A DNA stretch of 64,000 nt from Pseudomonas putida (lineage in GTDB: Bacteria > Pseudomonadota > Gammaproteobacteria > Pseudomonadales > Pseudomonadaceae). The notes under the pieces are model-generated. The model made no database searches. It was not told the DNA's origin and saw only the letters and a program-made list of their open reading frames with translations. Where the stretch lies: NCBI RefSeq assembly GCF_022627325.1, contig NZ_JAETZZ010000005.1:124001-188000 (forward strand), written 5' to 3'. The position numbers and the translations under genes were made by a program. Below are positions 17,906 to 26,315 of the stretch, in pieces (the stretch's first letter is position 1; each line of letters opens with the position of its first letter).

Positions 17906-18346
17906 TCAGGCCGCTACCCCGGCATCCGCCGTCAACCCCACCTCTTCGATCGCACTGATCGCACACTGCTCGTCGATATCCGACGTATCGCCGCTGATCC
18001 CTACCGCACCCAGCACCTTGCCATCCTGATCACGGATCAGCACGCCACCTGGCGCCGGCACTACCGGCCGCTCACCCACACCATTCAACGCGGCAAAAAA
18101 CGCCGGCCGCTGCTGCGCATCCAGCGCCAGCAAGCGCGAACCCTTGCCCAAGGCAATCGCACCCCAGGCCTTGCCCGTGGCCACCCCAGGGCGAATCAGG
18201 CTGGCGCCATCTTCGCGCTGCAGGGCCAGCACATGCCCACCGGCATCCAGCACCACCACCGTCAACGGCGCAGCATTGATCTTGCGGCCCGCTGCCAGCG
18301 CCGCGTTCACCAGGCTGACAGCGACTTTCAGGTTCAAAGCGTTCAT
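17906..18346 (-). CDS. GlcG/HbpS-family (DUF336) protein
   Basis: 146 residues, complete GlcG/HbpS fold: VVVLDAGGHVLALQREDGAS, a central KAWGAIALGKGS helix and the C-terminal GGVLIRDQDGKVLGAVGISG with the closing DEQCAISAI. Members are often found next to glycolate, glyoxylate or diol genes, and the role is uncertain (small-molecule or haem binding has been proposed for some). It is divergent from gcl with two predicted GclR operators between the two start codons, so it should be co-regulated with glyoxylate metabolism. Confidence 0.85.
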   Translation of the reverse strand: MNALNLKVAVSLVNAALAAGRKINAAPLTVVVLDAGGHVLALQREDGASLIRPGVATGKAWGAIALGKGSRLLALDAQQRPAFFAALNGVGERPVVPAPGGVLIRDQDGKVLGAVGISGDTSDIDEQCAISAIEEVGLTADAGVAA

Positions 18347-18427
18347 GGAAAGGTCCTCTTCTTGTTGTGAGAAGCCCGTAGGCAGTTGAAAAACGATCCA
18401 TCAAATAGAACACAAGTAAGATTATTT

Positions 18428-18437
18428 TTGTATACAA
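18428..18437. promoter_or_regulatory. Predicted GclR operator (glcG side)
   Basis: TTGTATACAA, 82 bases upstream of the GlcG-like start codon, within an AT-rich stretch. Confidence 0.72.
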
Positions 18438-18567
18438 TAAATTGAAACGATCGTATGCGATGACGCAAATCGCCGTTTTCATGGGCGCTCGGACGAAAGC
18501 AACCTCCCCCGATGAAAACCCATTGACCTAAACCGCCAGCCGTGAATACACTCTGGCACAAAGCAAG

Positions 18568-18577
18568 TTGTATACAA
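18568..18577. promoter_or_regulatory. Predicted GclR operator (gcl side)
   Basis: TTGTATACAA only 26 bases upstream of the gcl ATG, a position where bound repressor would block initiation or early elongation. It is 140 bases from its companion at 18428. Confidence 0.78.
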
Positions 18578-18602
18578 TTACAAAATCGATGAGGCACAAC
18601 CC

Positions 18603-20378
18603 ATGAGCAAAATGAGAGCAATCGATGCAGCCGTTCTGGTCATGCGCCGTGAAGGTGTAGATACCGCGTTCGGCATCCCAGGGGCTGCCATCAACCCGTT
18701 GTACTCGGCCCTGAAAAAAGTCGGTGGCATCGATCACGTCCTCGCTCGTCACGTTGAAGGCGCCTCGCACATGGCCGAGGGCTACACCCGCGCCAACCCA
18801 GGCAACATCGGCGTGTGCATCGGCACCTCGGGCCCCGCCGGCACCGACATGGTCACCGGCCTGTACAGCGCGTCGGCCGACTCCATCCCGATTCTGTGCA
18901 TCACCGGCCAGGCGCCACGTGCCCGCCTGCACAAGGAAGACTTCCAGGCAGTCGACATCACCAGCATCGTCAAGCCCGTCACCAAGTGGGCGACCACTGT
19001 GCTGGAGCCAGGCCAAGTGCCTTATGCCTTCCAGAAAGCCTTCTACGAAATGCGCACTGGCCGCCCAGGCCCGGTGCTGATCGATTTGCCGTTCGACGTG
19101 CAGATGGCCGAAATCGAATTCGACATCGACGCCTACGAGCCGCTGGCCGTCAACAAGCCGTGCGCCACCCGCGTGCAGGCTGAAAAAGCCCTGGCCCTGC
19201 TCAACGACGCCGAGCGCCCACTGCTGGTGGCCGGTGGCGGCATCATCAACGCCGACGCCAGCGACAAGCTGGTAGAGTTCGCCGAACTGACCGGCGTGCC
19301 CGTGATCCCTACCCTGATGGGCTGGGGCACCATCCCGGACGACCACGCCCAGATGGTTGGCATGGTCGGCCTGCAGACCTCGCACCGCTACGGTAACGCC
19401 ACCCTGCTCAAGTCCGACCTGGTGTTCGGCATCGGCAACCGTTGGGCCAACCGCCATACCGGTTCCGTTGACGTCTATACCGAAGGCCGCAAGTTCGTCC
19501 ACGTCGACATCGAGCCCACCCAGATCGGCCGCGTGTTCACCCCGGACCTGGGTATCGTCTCCGACGCAGGCCTGGCGCTGGACGTGTTCATCGAAGTAGC
19601 CCGCGAGTGGAAAGCCGCCGGTAAGCTGCAGTGCCGCAAAGCCTGGCTGGAAGACTGCCAGCAGCGTAAGGCGAGCCTGCAGCGCAAGACCCACTTCGAC
19701 AACGTGCCGGTCAAGCCGCAGCGCGTTTACGAAGAGATGAACCAAGTGTTCGGCAAGGACACCTGCTACGTCAGCACCATTGGCCTGTCGCAGATTGCCG
19801 GCGCGCAGTTCCTGCACGTGTACAAGCCACGCCACTGGATCAACTGTGGCCAGGCCGGCCCGCTCGGCTGGACCATCCCGGCGGCACTGGGCGTGGTCAA
19901 AGCCGACCCGAAACGCAAGGTCGTGGCACTGTCGGGCGACTATGACTTCCAGTTCATGATCGAAGAGCTGGCCGTGGGCGCGCAGTTCAACCTGCCGTAC
20001 GTACATGTGCTGGTGAACAACGCCTACCTGGGCCTGATCCGTCAGGCGCAGCGTGGCTTCGACATGGATTACTGTGTACAACTGGCGTTCGAGAACATCA
20101 ACTCCACCGACGCCGCCACCTATGGTGTCGATCACGTCGCCGTGGTCGAAGGCTTGGGTTGCAAGGCCATCCGGGTATTCGAGCCAGGTGAAATTGCCCC
20201 GGCCCTGCTCAAGGCTCAGAAGATGGCCGAAGAGTTCCGGGTACCGGTCGTGGTGGAAGTGATCCTCGAGCGCGTGACCAACATTTCCATGGGCACCGAG
20301 ATCAACGCGGTCAACGAGTTCGAAGACCTGGCCCTGGTCGGCAACGACGCGCCAACCGCCATCTCGATGCTGGACTGA
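18603..20378 (+). CDS. gcl: Glyoxylate carboligase
   Basis: 591 residues, the normal length. A ThDP- and FAD-binding enzyme that joins two glyoxylates to tartronate semialdehyde and CO2. The N-terminal motif [13 protein letters not shown] has Val51 in place of the Glu found in almost all other ThDP enzymes, the known hallmark of Gcl. The ThDP/Mg motif [14 protein letters not shown] is near residue 445. First gene of the gcl-hyi-glxR-ttuD-pyk operon, with a predicted GclR operator 26 bases before the ATG. Confidence 0.97.
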   Translation: MSKMRAIDAAVLVMRREGVDTAFGIPGAAINPLYSALKKVGGIDHVLARHVEGASHMAEGYTRANPGNIGVCIGTSGPAGTDMVTGLYSASADSIPILCITGQAPRARLHKEDFQAVDITSIVKPVTKWATTVLEPGQVPYAFQKAFYEMRTGRPGPVLIDLPFDVQMAEIEFDIDAYEPLAVNKPCATRVQAEKALALLNDAERPLLVAGGGIINADASDKLVEFAELTGVPVIPTLMGWGTIPDDHAQMVGMVGLQTSHRYGNATLLKSDLVFGIGNRWANRHTGSVDVYTEGRKFVHVDIEPTQIGRVFTPDLGIVSDAGLALDVFIEVAREWKAAGKLQCRKAWLEDCQQRKASLQRKTHFDNVPVKPQRVYEEMNQVFGKDTCYVSTIGLSQIAGAQFLHVYKPRHWINCGQAGPLGWTIPAALGVVKADPKRKVVALSGDYDFQFMIEELAVGAQFNLPYVHVLVNNAYLGLIRQAQRGFDMDYCVQLAFENINSTDAATYGVDHVAVVEGLGCKAIRVFEPGEIAPALLKAQKMAEEFRVPVVVEVILERVTNISMGTEINAVNEFEDLALVGNDAPTAISMLD

Positions 20379-20387
20379 TCGCCTGAC

Positions 20388-20422
20388 GCCCCCGCGCTGC
20401 GCCCGACCGAGGGCGCCGGGGG
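20388..20422 (+). other. Intra-operon hairpin between gcl and hyi
   Basis: GCCCCCG-CGCT-GCGCCC pairs with GGGCGC-CGGGGGC across a short loop, ten bases after the gcl stop. No T tract follows, so it may protect the gcl mRNA 3' end or tune expression of the downstream genes. Confidence 0.55.
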
Positions 20423-20445
20423 CCTTCATCGCAAGGAGACACATC

Positions 20446-21228
20446 ATGCCTCGCTTCGCTGCCAACCTGTCCATGCTGTTCACCGAACAGGACTTCCTGG
20501 CCCGCTTCAAGGCTGCCGCCGATGCTGGTTTCAGCGGCGTCGAATACCTCTTTCCCTACGACTTCAGCGCTGCCGACATCAAGCAGCAACTCGACGCCCA
20601 CGGCCTGACCCAGGTGCTGTTCAACCTGCCGGCCGGTGATTGGGGCAAAGGTGAGCGCGGAATCGCCTGCCACCCCGACCGCGTGGAAGAATTCCGCGCG
20701 GGTGTCGACAAGGCCATCGAATACGCCAAGGTCCTGGGCAACACCCAAGTCAACTGCCTGGCCGGCATTCGCCCGCAAGGCCTGCAGTGCGCCGACGTGC
20801 GCAAGACGTTCGTCGACAACCTGAAATTCGCCGCCGACAAGCTCAAAGCCGCTGGCATTCGTTTGGTCATGGAAATGATCAACACCCGCGACATCCCGGG
20901 CTTCTACCTGAACACCACCCAGCAGGCCCTGGAAATCCAGGCCGAAGTGGGCAGCGACAACCTGTTCCTGCAGTACGACATCTACCACATGCAGATCATG
21001 GAAGGGGACCTGGCTCGCACCCTGCAGGCGAACCTGAACCTGATCAACCACATCCAGCTGGCCGACAACCCGGGCCGCAACGAGCCGGGCACCGGCGAGA
21101 TCAACTATCGCTTCCTGTTCGAGCACCTGGACCGCATCGGTTACCAAGGCTGGGTAGGCGCGGAGTACAAGCCGCTGACCACCACCGAAGCGGGCCTGGG
21201 CTGGCTGAAAACCCATAACGCACTCTAA
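20446..21228 (+). CDS. hyi: Hydroxypyruvate isomerase
   Basis: 260 residues, xylose-isomerase-like TIM barrel. Interconverts hydroxypyruvate and tartronate semialdehyde. Conserved features: FAANLSMLFTE at the N-terminus, GFSGVEYLFPYDF, VMEMINTRDIPGF (metal-ligand Glu region), QYDIYHMQIMEGDL (Asp/His ligands) and GAEYKP near the end. AAGGAGA lies just before the ATG. It is co-directional with gcl across a 67-base gap that contains a hairpin. Confidence 0.95.
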   Translation: MPRFAANLSMLFTEQDFLARFKAAADAGFSGVEYLFPYDFSAADIKQQLDAHGLTQVLFNLPAGDWGKGERGIACHPDRVEEFRAGVDKAIEYAKVLGNTQVNCLAGIRPQGLQCADVRKTFVDNLKFAADKLKAAGIRLVMEMINTRDIPGFYLNTTQQALEIQAEVGSDNLFLQYDIYHMQIMEGDLARTLQANLNLINHIQLADNPGRNEPGTGEINYRFLFEHLDRIGYQGWVGAEYKPLTTTEAGLGWLKTHNAL

Positions 21229-21382
21229 GAACGCCCGCAGAACCTGTGGGCTGCAGGTCAGCCCCGGCAGGTTCCTGCGCCACTGAGACCGAGGGGCCGC
21301 TGCGCGCCCCTTTCGCGACACCCGGCCACTCCTGGCGGGCCCGGGTCGCCTGCTCACATAACAATGAAAGAGGTAATTTCTC

Positions 21383-22276
21383 ATGGCTAAAATCGGATTC
21401 CTCGGCACCGGCATCATGGGCAAGCCCATGGCTCAGAACCTGCAAAAAGCAGGTCACAGCATTTTCGTTTCCACCCACCACGAGCCCGCACCGGCTGACC
21501 TGATCGCCGCTGGCGCCGTGGCGCTGGCCAACCCGAAAGAGGTTGCCCAGGAAGCCGAGTTCATCATCGTCATGGTGCCGGATACCCCACAGGTCGAGAG
21601 TGTCCTGTTCGACCAGAACGGCGTTGCCGAAGGCGTGGGCCCGAACAAGGTCGTGATCGACATGAGCTCGATCTCGCCGACCGCCACCAAGGCCTTTGCC
21701 GAGAAGATCAAGGCCACCGGTGCCGCCTACCTGGACGCCCCGGTGTCCGGTGGTGAGGTCGGTGCCAAGGCCGCGACCCTGAGCATCATGGTCGGTGGCT
21801 GCCCGAAAGCCTTCGAACGCGCCCTGCCGCTGTTCGAGGCCATGGGCAAGAACATCACCCGCGTCGGCGGCAATGGCGACGGCCAGACGGCCAAGGTCGC
21901 CAACCAGATCATCGTCGCCCTGAACATCCAGGCCGTCAGTGAAGCCCTGCTGTTCGCCGCCAAGAACGGCGCGGACCCTGCCAAGGTACGTGAAGCACTG
22001 ATGGGCGGTTTCGCCTCGTCGAAAATCCTCGAAGTGCACGCCGAGCGCATGATCAAAGGCACCTTCGACCCAGGCTTCCGCATCAACCTGCACCAGAAGG
22101 ACCTGAACCTGGCCCTGCAAGGCGCCAAGGAACTGGGCATCAACCTGCCCAACACCTCCAATGCCCAGCAAGTGTTCAGCACCTGCGTGGCACTGGGCGG
22201 CGGCAACTGGGACCACTCGGCGCTGATCAAAGGCCTGGAACACATGGCCAACTTCTCGATCCGCGGCGAGAAATAA
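21383..22276 (+). CDS. glxR: Tartronate semialdehyde reductase (2-hydroxy-3-oxopropionate reductase)
   Basis: 297 residues. Reduces tartronate semialdehyde to D-glycerate with NAD(P)H. Beta-hydroxyacid dehydrogenase family motifs are in order: GFLGTGIMGKPMAQNL dinucleotide site, DAPVSGGEVGAKAATL substrate site, and GGNGDGQTAKVANQI with catalytic Lys171. Downstream of hyi after a 154-base gap that again holds a GC-rich hairpin (near 21291-21311). Confidence 0.95.
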   Translation: MAKIGFLGTGIMGKPMAQNLQKAGHSIFVSTHHEPAPADLIAAGAVALANPKEVAQEAEFIIVMVPDTPQVESVLFDQNGVAEGVGPNKVVIDMSSISPTATKAFAEKIKATGAAYLDAPVSGGEVGAKAATLSIMVGGCPKAFERALPLFEAMGKNITRVGGNGDGQTAKVANQIIVALNIQAVSEALLFAAKNGADPAKVREALMGGFASSKILEVHAERMIKGTFDPGFRINLHQKDLNLALQGAKELGINLPNTSNAQQVFSTCVALGGGNWDHSALIKGLEHMANFSIRGEK

Positions 22277-22349
22277 GCTTCAAGCTGTAAGCCTCGAGCG
22301 GCAAGCAAAAGCAGGTCTGCTTTTACTTGTGGCTTGTAGCTTGAAGCTT
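22275..22349. repeat. Long hairpin repeat between glxR and ttuD
   Basis: AAGCTTCAAGCTGTAAGCC at the left end pairs with GGCTTGTAGCTTGAAGCTT at the right end with two mismatches, and CAAGCAAAAGCAG pairs with CTGCTTTTACTTG inside. The hairpin begins in the glxR stop codon and could form a 75-base stem-loop in the polycistronic mRNA. It shares words with the repeat after puuD. Confidence 0.75.
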
Positions 22350-22442
22350 GCAGCTCTGGGGACCGCCCCTGGTTCGGCCTGCACGGAGGCAGTTCCAGGG
22401 GCGTTTTCGATTCTGCAGAACAACAATAATTGGGAGCCTGCC

Positions 22443-23717
22443 ATGTCGGTCGATCCGCAAAAACTTCTCCGCGACCTGTTCGACACAGCCATCGCTGCCG
22501 CCCACCCCCGTCAAGTCCTCGAACCCTACCTGCCCGCCGACCGTAGCGGCCGGGTCATCGTCATCGGCGCCGGCAAAGCCGCTGCAGCCATGGCCGAAGT
22601 GGTCGAGAAGAGCTGGCAGGGCGAAGTGTCCGGGCTGGTTGTCACACGTTACGGCCACGGCGCCAACTGCCAGAAGATCGAAGTGGTCGAAGCCGCCCAC
22701 CCGATCCCCGACGCCGCTGGCCTGGCTGTGGCCAAACGCGTGCTGGAGCTGGTCAGCAACCTGAACGAAGACGACCGTGTCATCTTCCTGCTCTCCGGCG
22801 GTGGTTCTGCCCTGCTGGCGCTGCCAGCCGAAGGCCTGACCCTGGCCGACAAGCAACACATCAACAAGGCGCTGCTCAAATCCGGCGCCACCATCGGCGA
22901 GATGAACTGCGTGCGCAAGCATCTCTCGGCGATCAAGGGCGGCCGCCTGGCCAAGGCTTGCTGGCCCGCCACGGTCTACACCTATGCAATCTCCGATGTC
23001 CCTGGCGACCTGGCCACGGTCATCGCTTCCGGCCCTACCGTGGCCGATCCAAGTACCTCGGCCGATGCCCTGGCGATCCTCAAGCGCTACAACATCGAAG
23101 CGCCCAAAGCGGTCATCGACTGGCTCAACGACCCGGCCTCGGAAACCGTCAAGGCCGATGACCCGGCCCTGGCCCGCAGCCACTTCCAGCTGATCGCCAA
23201 GCCCCAGCAATCGCTTGAAGCCGCTGCAGTACACGCCCGCCAGGCCGGCTTCAGCCCGCTGATCCTCGGCGACCTGGAAGGCGAGTCACGCGAAGTGGCC
23301 AAGGTGCACGCGGGTATCACCCGGCAGATCGTCCAGCACGGGCAGCCGCTGAAGGCGCCCTGCGTGATCCTTTCTGGCGGAGAAACCACTGTCACCGTAC
23401 GCGGTAATGGCCGTGGCGGGCGCAATGCCGAGTTCCTGCTCAGCCTCACCGAAAGCCTCAAGGGCCTGCCGGGCGTGTATGCCCTGGCCGGTGACACCGA
23501 CGGCATCGACGGCTCGGAAGAAAACGCCGGCGCCTTCATGACGCCAGACAGCTTCGCCCGCGCCGAGGCACTGGGCCTGTCGGCCAGCGACGAGCTGGAC
23601 AACAACAACGGCTACGGCTATTTCGCGGCACTCGATGCGCTGATCGTCACAGAGCCTACCCGCACCAACGTCAACGACTTCCGCGCCATCCTGATCCTTG
23701 AGACTGCACAATCATGA
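22443..23717 (+). CDS. ttuD: DUF4147/MOFRL-family glycerate 2-kinase or hydroxypyruvate reductase (TtuD)
   Basis: 424 residues. The N-terminal DUF4147 domain (VIVIGAGKAAAAMAEVVE, FLLSGGGSALLALPAEGLTL, MNCVRKHLSAIKGGRLAK) is followed by the MOFRL domain (ILSGGETTVTVRGNGRGGRNAE, LAGDTDGIDGSEENAGAF, in parts). Genes like this are usually named hydroxypyruvate reductase, but characterised MOFRL proteins phosphorylate glycerate to 2-phosphoglycerate. The 4-base overlap with pyruvate kinase supports the kinase reading. ATG 22443 follows GGGAG; the upstream open frame is in the hairpin repeat. Confidence 0.88.
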   Translation: MSVDPQKLLRDLFDTAIAAAHPRQVLEPYLPADRSGRVIVIGAGKAAAAMAEVVEKSWQGEVSGLVVTRYGHGANCQKIEVVEAAHPIPDAAGLAVAKRVLELVSNLNEDDRVIFLLSGGGSALLALPAEGLTLADKQHINKALLKSGATIGEMNCVRKHLSAIKGGRLAKACWPATVYTYAISDVPGDLATVIASGPTVADPSTSADALAILKRYNIEAPKAVIDWLNDPASETVKADDPALARSHFQLIAKPQQSLEAAAVHARQAGFSPLILGDLEGESREVAKVHAGITRQIVQHGQPLKAPCVILSGGETTVTVRGNGRGGRNAEFLLSLTESLKGLPGVYALAGDTDGIDGSEENAGAFMTPDSFARAEALGLSASDELDNNNGYGYFAALDALIVTEPTRTNVNDFRAILILETAQS

Positions 23718-25129
23718 CGCCTGATAAGAAAGTCAAAATCCTCGCCACCCTGGGCCCTGCGATCAGCGGCATCGACGACATCCGCCAGCTGGTGGAAGCC
23801 GGGGTGAACATCTTCCGCCTCAACTTCAGCCACGGCGAACACGCCGACCACGCCCTGCGTTACCAGTGGATCCGTGAAGTCGAGCAGCAATTGAACTACC
23901 CGCTGGGTATCCTCATGGACCTGCAGGGGCCGAAGCTGCGCGTGGGCCGCTTCGCCGAGGGCAAGGTGCAATTGCAACGCGGCCAGGCCCTGCGCCTGGA
24001 CCTGGACAAGACCCCGGGCGACAGCCGCCGGGTCAACCTACCACACCCTGAAATCATCGCAGCCCTTGAGCCCGGCATGGACCTGTTGCTGGACGACGGC
24101 AAGCTGCGCCTGCGCGTCACCGCCAAGCACGACGACGCCATCGACACCGAAGTGCTGAACGGTGGCGAGCTGTCCGACCGCAAGGGCGTCAACGTACCGC
24201 AAGCAGTACTCGACCTCTCCCCGCTGACTGAAAAGGACCGCCGCGACCTGGCCTTTGGCCTGGAACTGGGCGTGGACTGGGTGGCCCTGTCGTTCGTGCA
24301 GCGCCCTGAGGACATCGTCGAAGCACGCCAGCTGATTGGCGATCGCGCCTACTTGATGGCCAAGATCGAGAAGCCATCGGCAGTCGAACAACTGCAAGCC
24401 ATAGCCGAACTGGCAGACGCGATCATGGTGGCCCGCGGTGACCTTGGCGTGGAAGTGCCGGCCGAAAGCGTGCCGCAAATCCAGAAACGCATCATCGGCA
24501 CCTGCCGTCAGCTGGGTAAACCGGTAGTGGTGGCCACGCAGATGCTCGAATCCATGCGTTTCTCGCCGGCCCCGACCCGCGCTGAAGTCACTGATGTGGC
24601 CAATGCCGTGGCCGAGGGCGCCGATGCGGTGATGCTGTCGGCTGAGACCGCCTCAGGTGATTACCCACTGGAAGCGGTGCAGATGATGAGCAAGATCATC
24701 CGCCAGGTGGAGAACGGCCCGGACTACCAGGCCCAGCTCGACGTTGGCCGGCCCAAGGCTGAAGCTACTGTGTCGGACGCAATCAGCTGCGCGATCCGCC
24801 GCATCAGCGGCATCCTGCCGGTGGCGGTGCTGGTCAACTACAGCGAGTCGGGCGCCTCGACCCTGCGCGCCGCACGCGAGCGGCCACGGGCGCCGATCCT
24901 CAACCTGACGCCGAACCTGGTCACCGCCCGCCGCCTGAGCGTGACCTGGGGCGTGCACTCGGTGGTCAATGACCGTTTGCGCCAGGTGGATGAAGTGGTC
25001 ACCACCGCACTGGAAATCGCCCAGGCGCAGGGTATGGCAAGCCGTGGTGACACCTTGCTGATCACTGCCGGTGTGCCGTTCGGCAAGCCGGGGTCGACCA
25101 ACAGCCTGCGGATCGAGACCTTGATCTGA
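23714..25129 (+). CDS. pyk: Pyruvate kinase
   Basis: 471 residues. Converts phosphoenolpyruvate and ADP to pyruvate and ATP. Motifs: KVKILATLGPAI at the N-terminus, FRLNFSHG, LMDLQGPKLRVG, AKIEKPSAVEQ (catalytic Lys), IMVARGDLGVEVP and AVMLSAETASGDYP. Its ATGA start overlaps the ttuD stop, so it is dedicated to the glyoxylate-to-pyruvate route and likely distinct from a housekeeping pyruvate kinase elsewhere. No clear T-tract terminator follows; a GGCGC / GCGCC hairpin at 25139 and REP elements do. Confidence 0.96.
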   Translation: MTPDKKVKILATLGPAISGIDDIRQLVEAGVNIFRLNFSHGEHADHALRYQWIREVEQQLNYPLGILMDLQGPKLRVGRFAEGKVQLQRGQALRLDLDKTPGDSRRVNLPHPEIIAALEPGMDLLLDDGKLRLRVTAKHDDAIDTEVLNGGELSDRKGVNVPQAVLDLSPLTEKDRRDLAFGLELGVDWVALSFVQRPEDIVEARQLIGDRAYLMAKIEKPSAVEQLQAIAELADAIMVARGDLGVEVPAESVPQIQKRIIGTCRQLGKPVVVATQMLESMRFSPAPTRAEVTDVANAVAEGADAVMLSAETASGDYPLEAVQMMSKIIRQVENGPDYQAQLDVGRPKAEATVSDAISCAIRRISGILPVAVLVNYSESGASTLRAARERPRAPILNLTPNLVTARRLSVTWGVHSVVNDRLRQVDEVVTTALEIAQAQGMASRGDTLLITAGVPFGKPGSTNSLRIETLI

Positions 25130-25164
25130 GGGGGTCGGGGGCGCTTTGCGCCAGTTTCGCTAGC

Positions 25165-25279
25165 AGGGCTGCTACGCAGCCCATCGCTGGCAAGCCAGCT
25201 CCACAGGTACTGCGCAGGCCTCAAGAACTGCGCGGCCCCTGGTGGAAGCTGGCTTGCCGGCGGCGGGCCGTGAAGCGGC
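25165..25279. repeat. REP element pair between pyk and the urea transporter gene
   Basis: GGGCTGCTACGCAGCCC plus CATCGCTGGCAAGCCAGCTC at 25165-25203 and the inverted GTGGAAGCTGGCTTGCCGGC from 25242. Between the two lies TACTGCGCAGGCCTCAAGAA, the reverse complement of a unit resembling the tandem repeats at 57276-57391. Confidence 0.75.
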
Positions 25280-25400
25280 TGCAAAGCGCTTGACTGAGTG
25301 GCTTCAAGCAACGCCCTCCCCTGGCACTGCAACGACAGACACGCGGAAAACCGAGGCCCAAAGAGGCCCACCGCTCTTCCATCAACCTTGCCGACTGCCC

Positions 25401-26270
25401 ATGTACACCAAAAATTTCGTCAACCCGTGCCCCGACTGGGCCACGGCGCTGCTCAACGGCTTCAGCCAGGTGCTGCTGCTGCGCAATCCCCTGTGCGGCC
25501 TGTGCTGCCTGCTGGCCATTCTGCTGACCGCCCCCAACCTGGTCGGCGGCGCCCTGCTCGGCGCCCTGGCCGGCCTGCTCACCGCCCAGGCCCGCGGCTA
25601 CGACCGCGCTGACCGTCAGGCCGGGCTGTACAGCTACAACGGCGTGCTGATCGGCCTGCTGATCAGCGCCGTGCTGCCCTGGTCGGCCATTCTGCCGCCA
25701 CTGATCATCGCTGCTGGCGGGCTGTCCAGCATCATTACCCACCAGTGGCGCAAGCGCGGCGGCAAGCTGCTGATTGCCTATACCGCACCGTTCGTGCTGC
25801 TGGGCTGGGCCGTGCTGCTGTTCGCCAACCCCTCGCCCGGCGGCTTCGTCGAAGCCGACCCGCTGTATGCCGTGGCGCGGGGAGTAGGTCAGATTTTTCT
25901 GCTCGACCAGCCATTGGCCGGCGTACTGATCATTGTCGGCATGTTCGTCGCCAATCCCTATGCCGCGATGTGGGCTGTCATCGGCTCGGCCATCGGTGGC
26001 AGCGTGGGCTTGTTCGCCGAAGCGCAATCTGCCTGGCTGGGTCTGCACGGCTTCAACGCCGCACTGGCCGCGCTGGCCTTCAGCAGACAGGGTGAAAAGC
26101 CCTGGGTGACCCTGCTGGCGATTGCCTTGGCGGTAGTGCTGCAATCGCTGTTCAAGCTGCTACCGGCTCCCGGCCTGACCGCACCGTTCGTCGCCGCCTC
26201 TTGGCTGATGCACTTGGGCAGCCACCTGGCACAACCCAGGCAACGCAATGCCAGCCGCTTGCACAGCTGA
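25401..26270 (+). CDS. Urea transporter (UT family)
   Basis: 289 residues, mostly hydrophobic. UT-family features: FVNPCPDWATALLNGFSQVLL at the N-terminus, the two homologous halves each with an NP/YNG element (GLYSYNGVLIGLL; GLHGFNAALAALAF), and ASWLMHLG near the end. It should be a channel-like urea passage in the inner membrane. The upstream open frame (from 25242) is REP sequence; ATG 25401 gives the normal start. It lies next to the purine/glyoxylate operon whose AllA step releases urea. Confidence 0.87.
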   Translation: MYTKNFVNPCPDWATALLNGFSQVLLLRNPLCGLCCLLAILLTAPNLVGGALLGALAGLLTAQARGYDRADRQAGLYSYNGVLIGLLISAVLPWSAILPPLIIAAGGLSSIITHQWRKRGGKLLIAYTAPFVLLGWAVLLFANPSPGGFVEADPLYAVARGVGQIFLLDQPLAGVLIIVGMFVANPYAAMWAVIGSAIGGSVGLFAEAQSAWLGLHGFNAALAALAFSRQGEKPWVTLLAIALAVVLQSLFKLLPAPGLTAPFVAASWLMHLGSHLAQPRQRNASRLHS

Positions 26271-26315
26271 AACGCAACCCCTAGGCTCACCCCATTGCTT
26301 TTGTGGAACGAGCCC

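Noticed and set aside
20066..20078. Near match CTGTGTACAA to the operator inside gcl
   Set aside because: One mismatch and within a conserved coding stretch; likely chance.
18528..20510. 660-codon open frame on the minus strand opposite gcl
   Set aside because: It is the antisense shadow of a well-conserved Gcl reading frame; the translation shows no family motif and is rich in Gly, Val and His as expected for such shadows.
25242..25260. Sigma-54-like GG-N10-GC spacing in a REP element
   Set aside because: The REP core itself (GGAAGCTGGCTTGCCGG) produces the spacing by chance, and it recurs at other REP copies.
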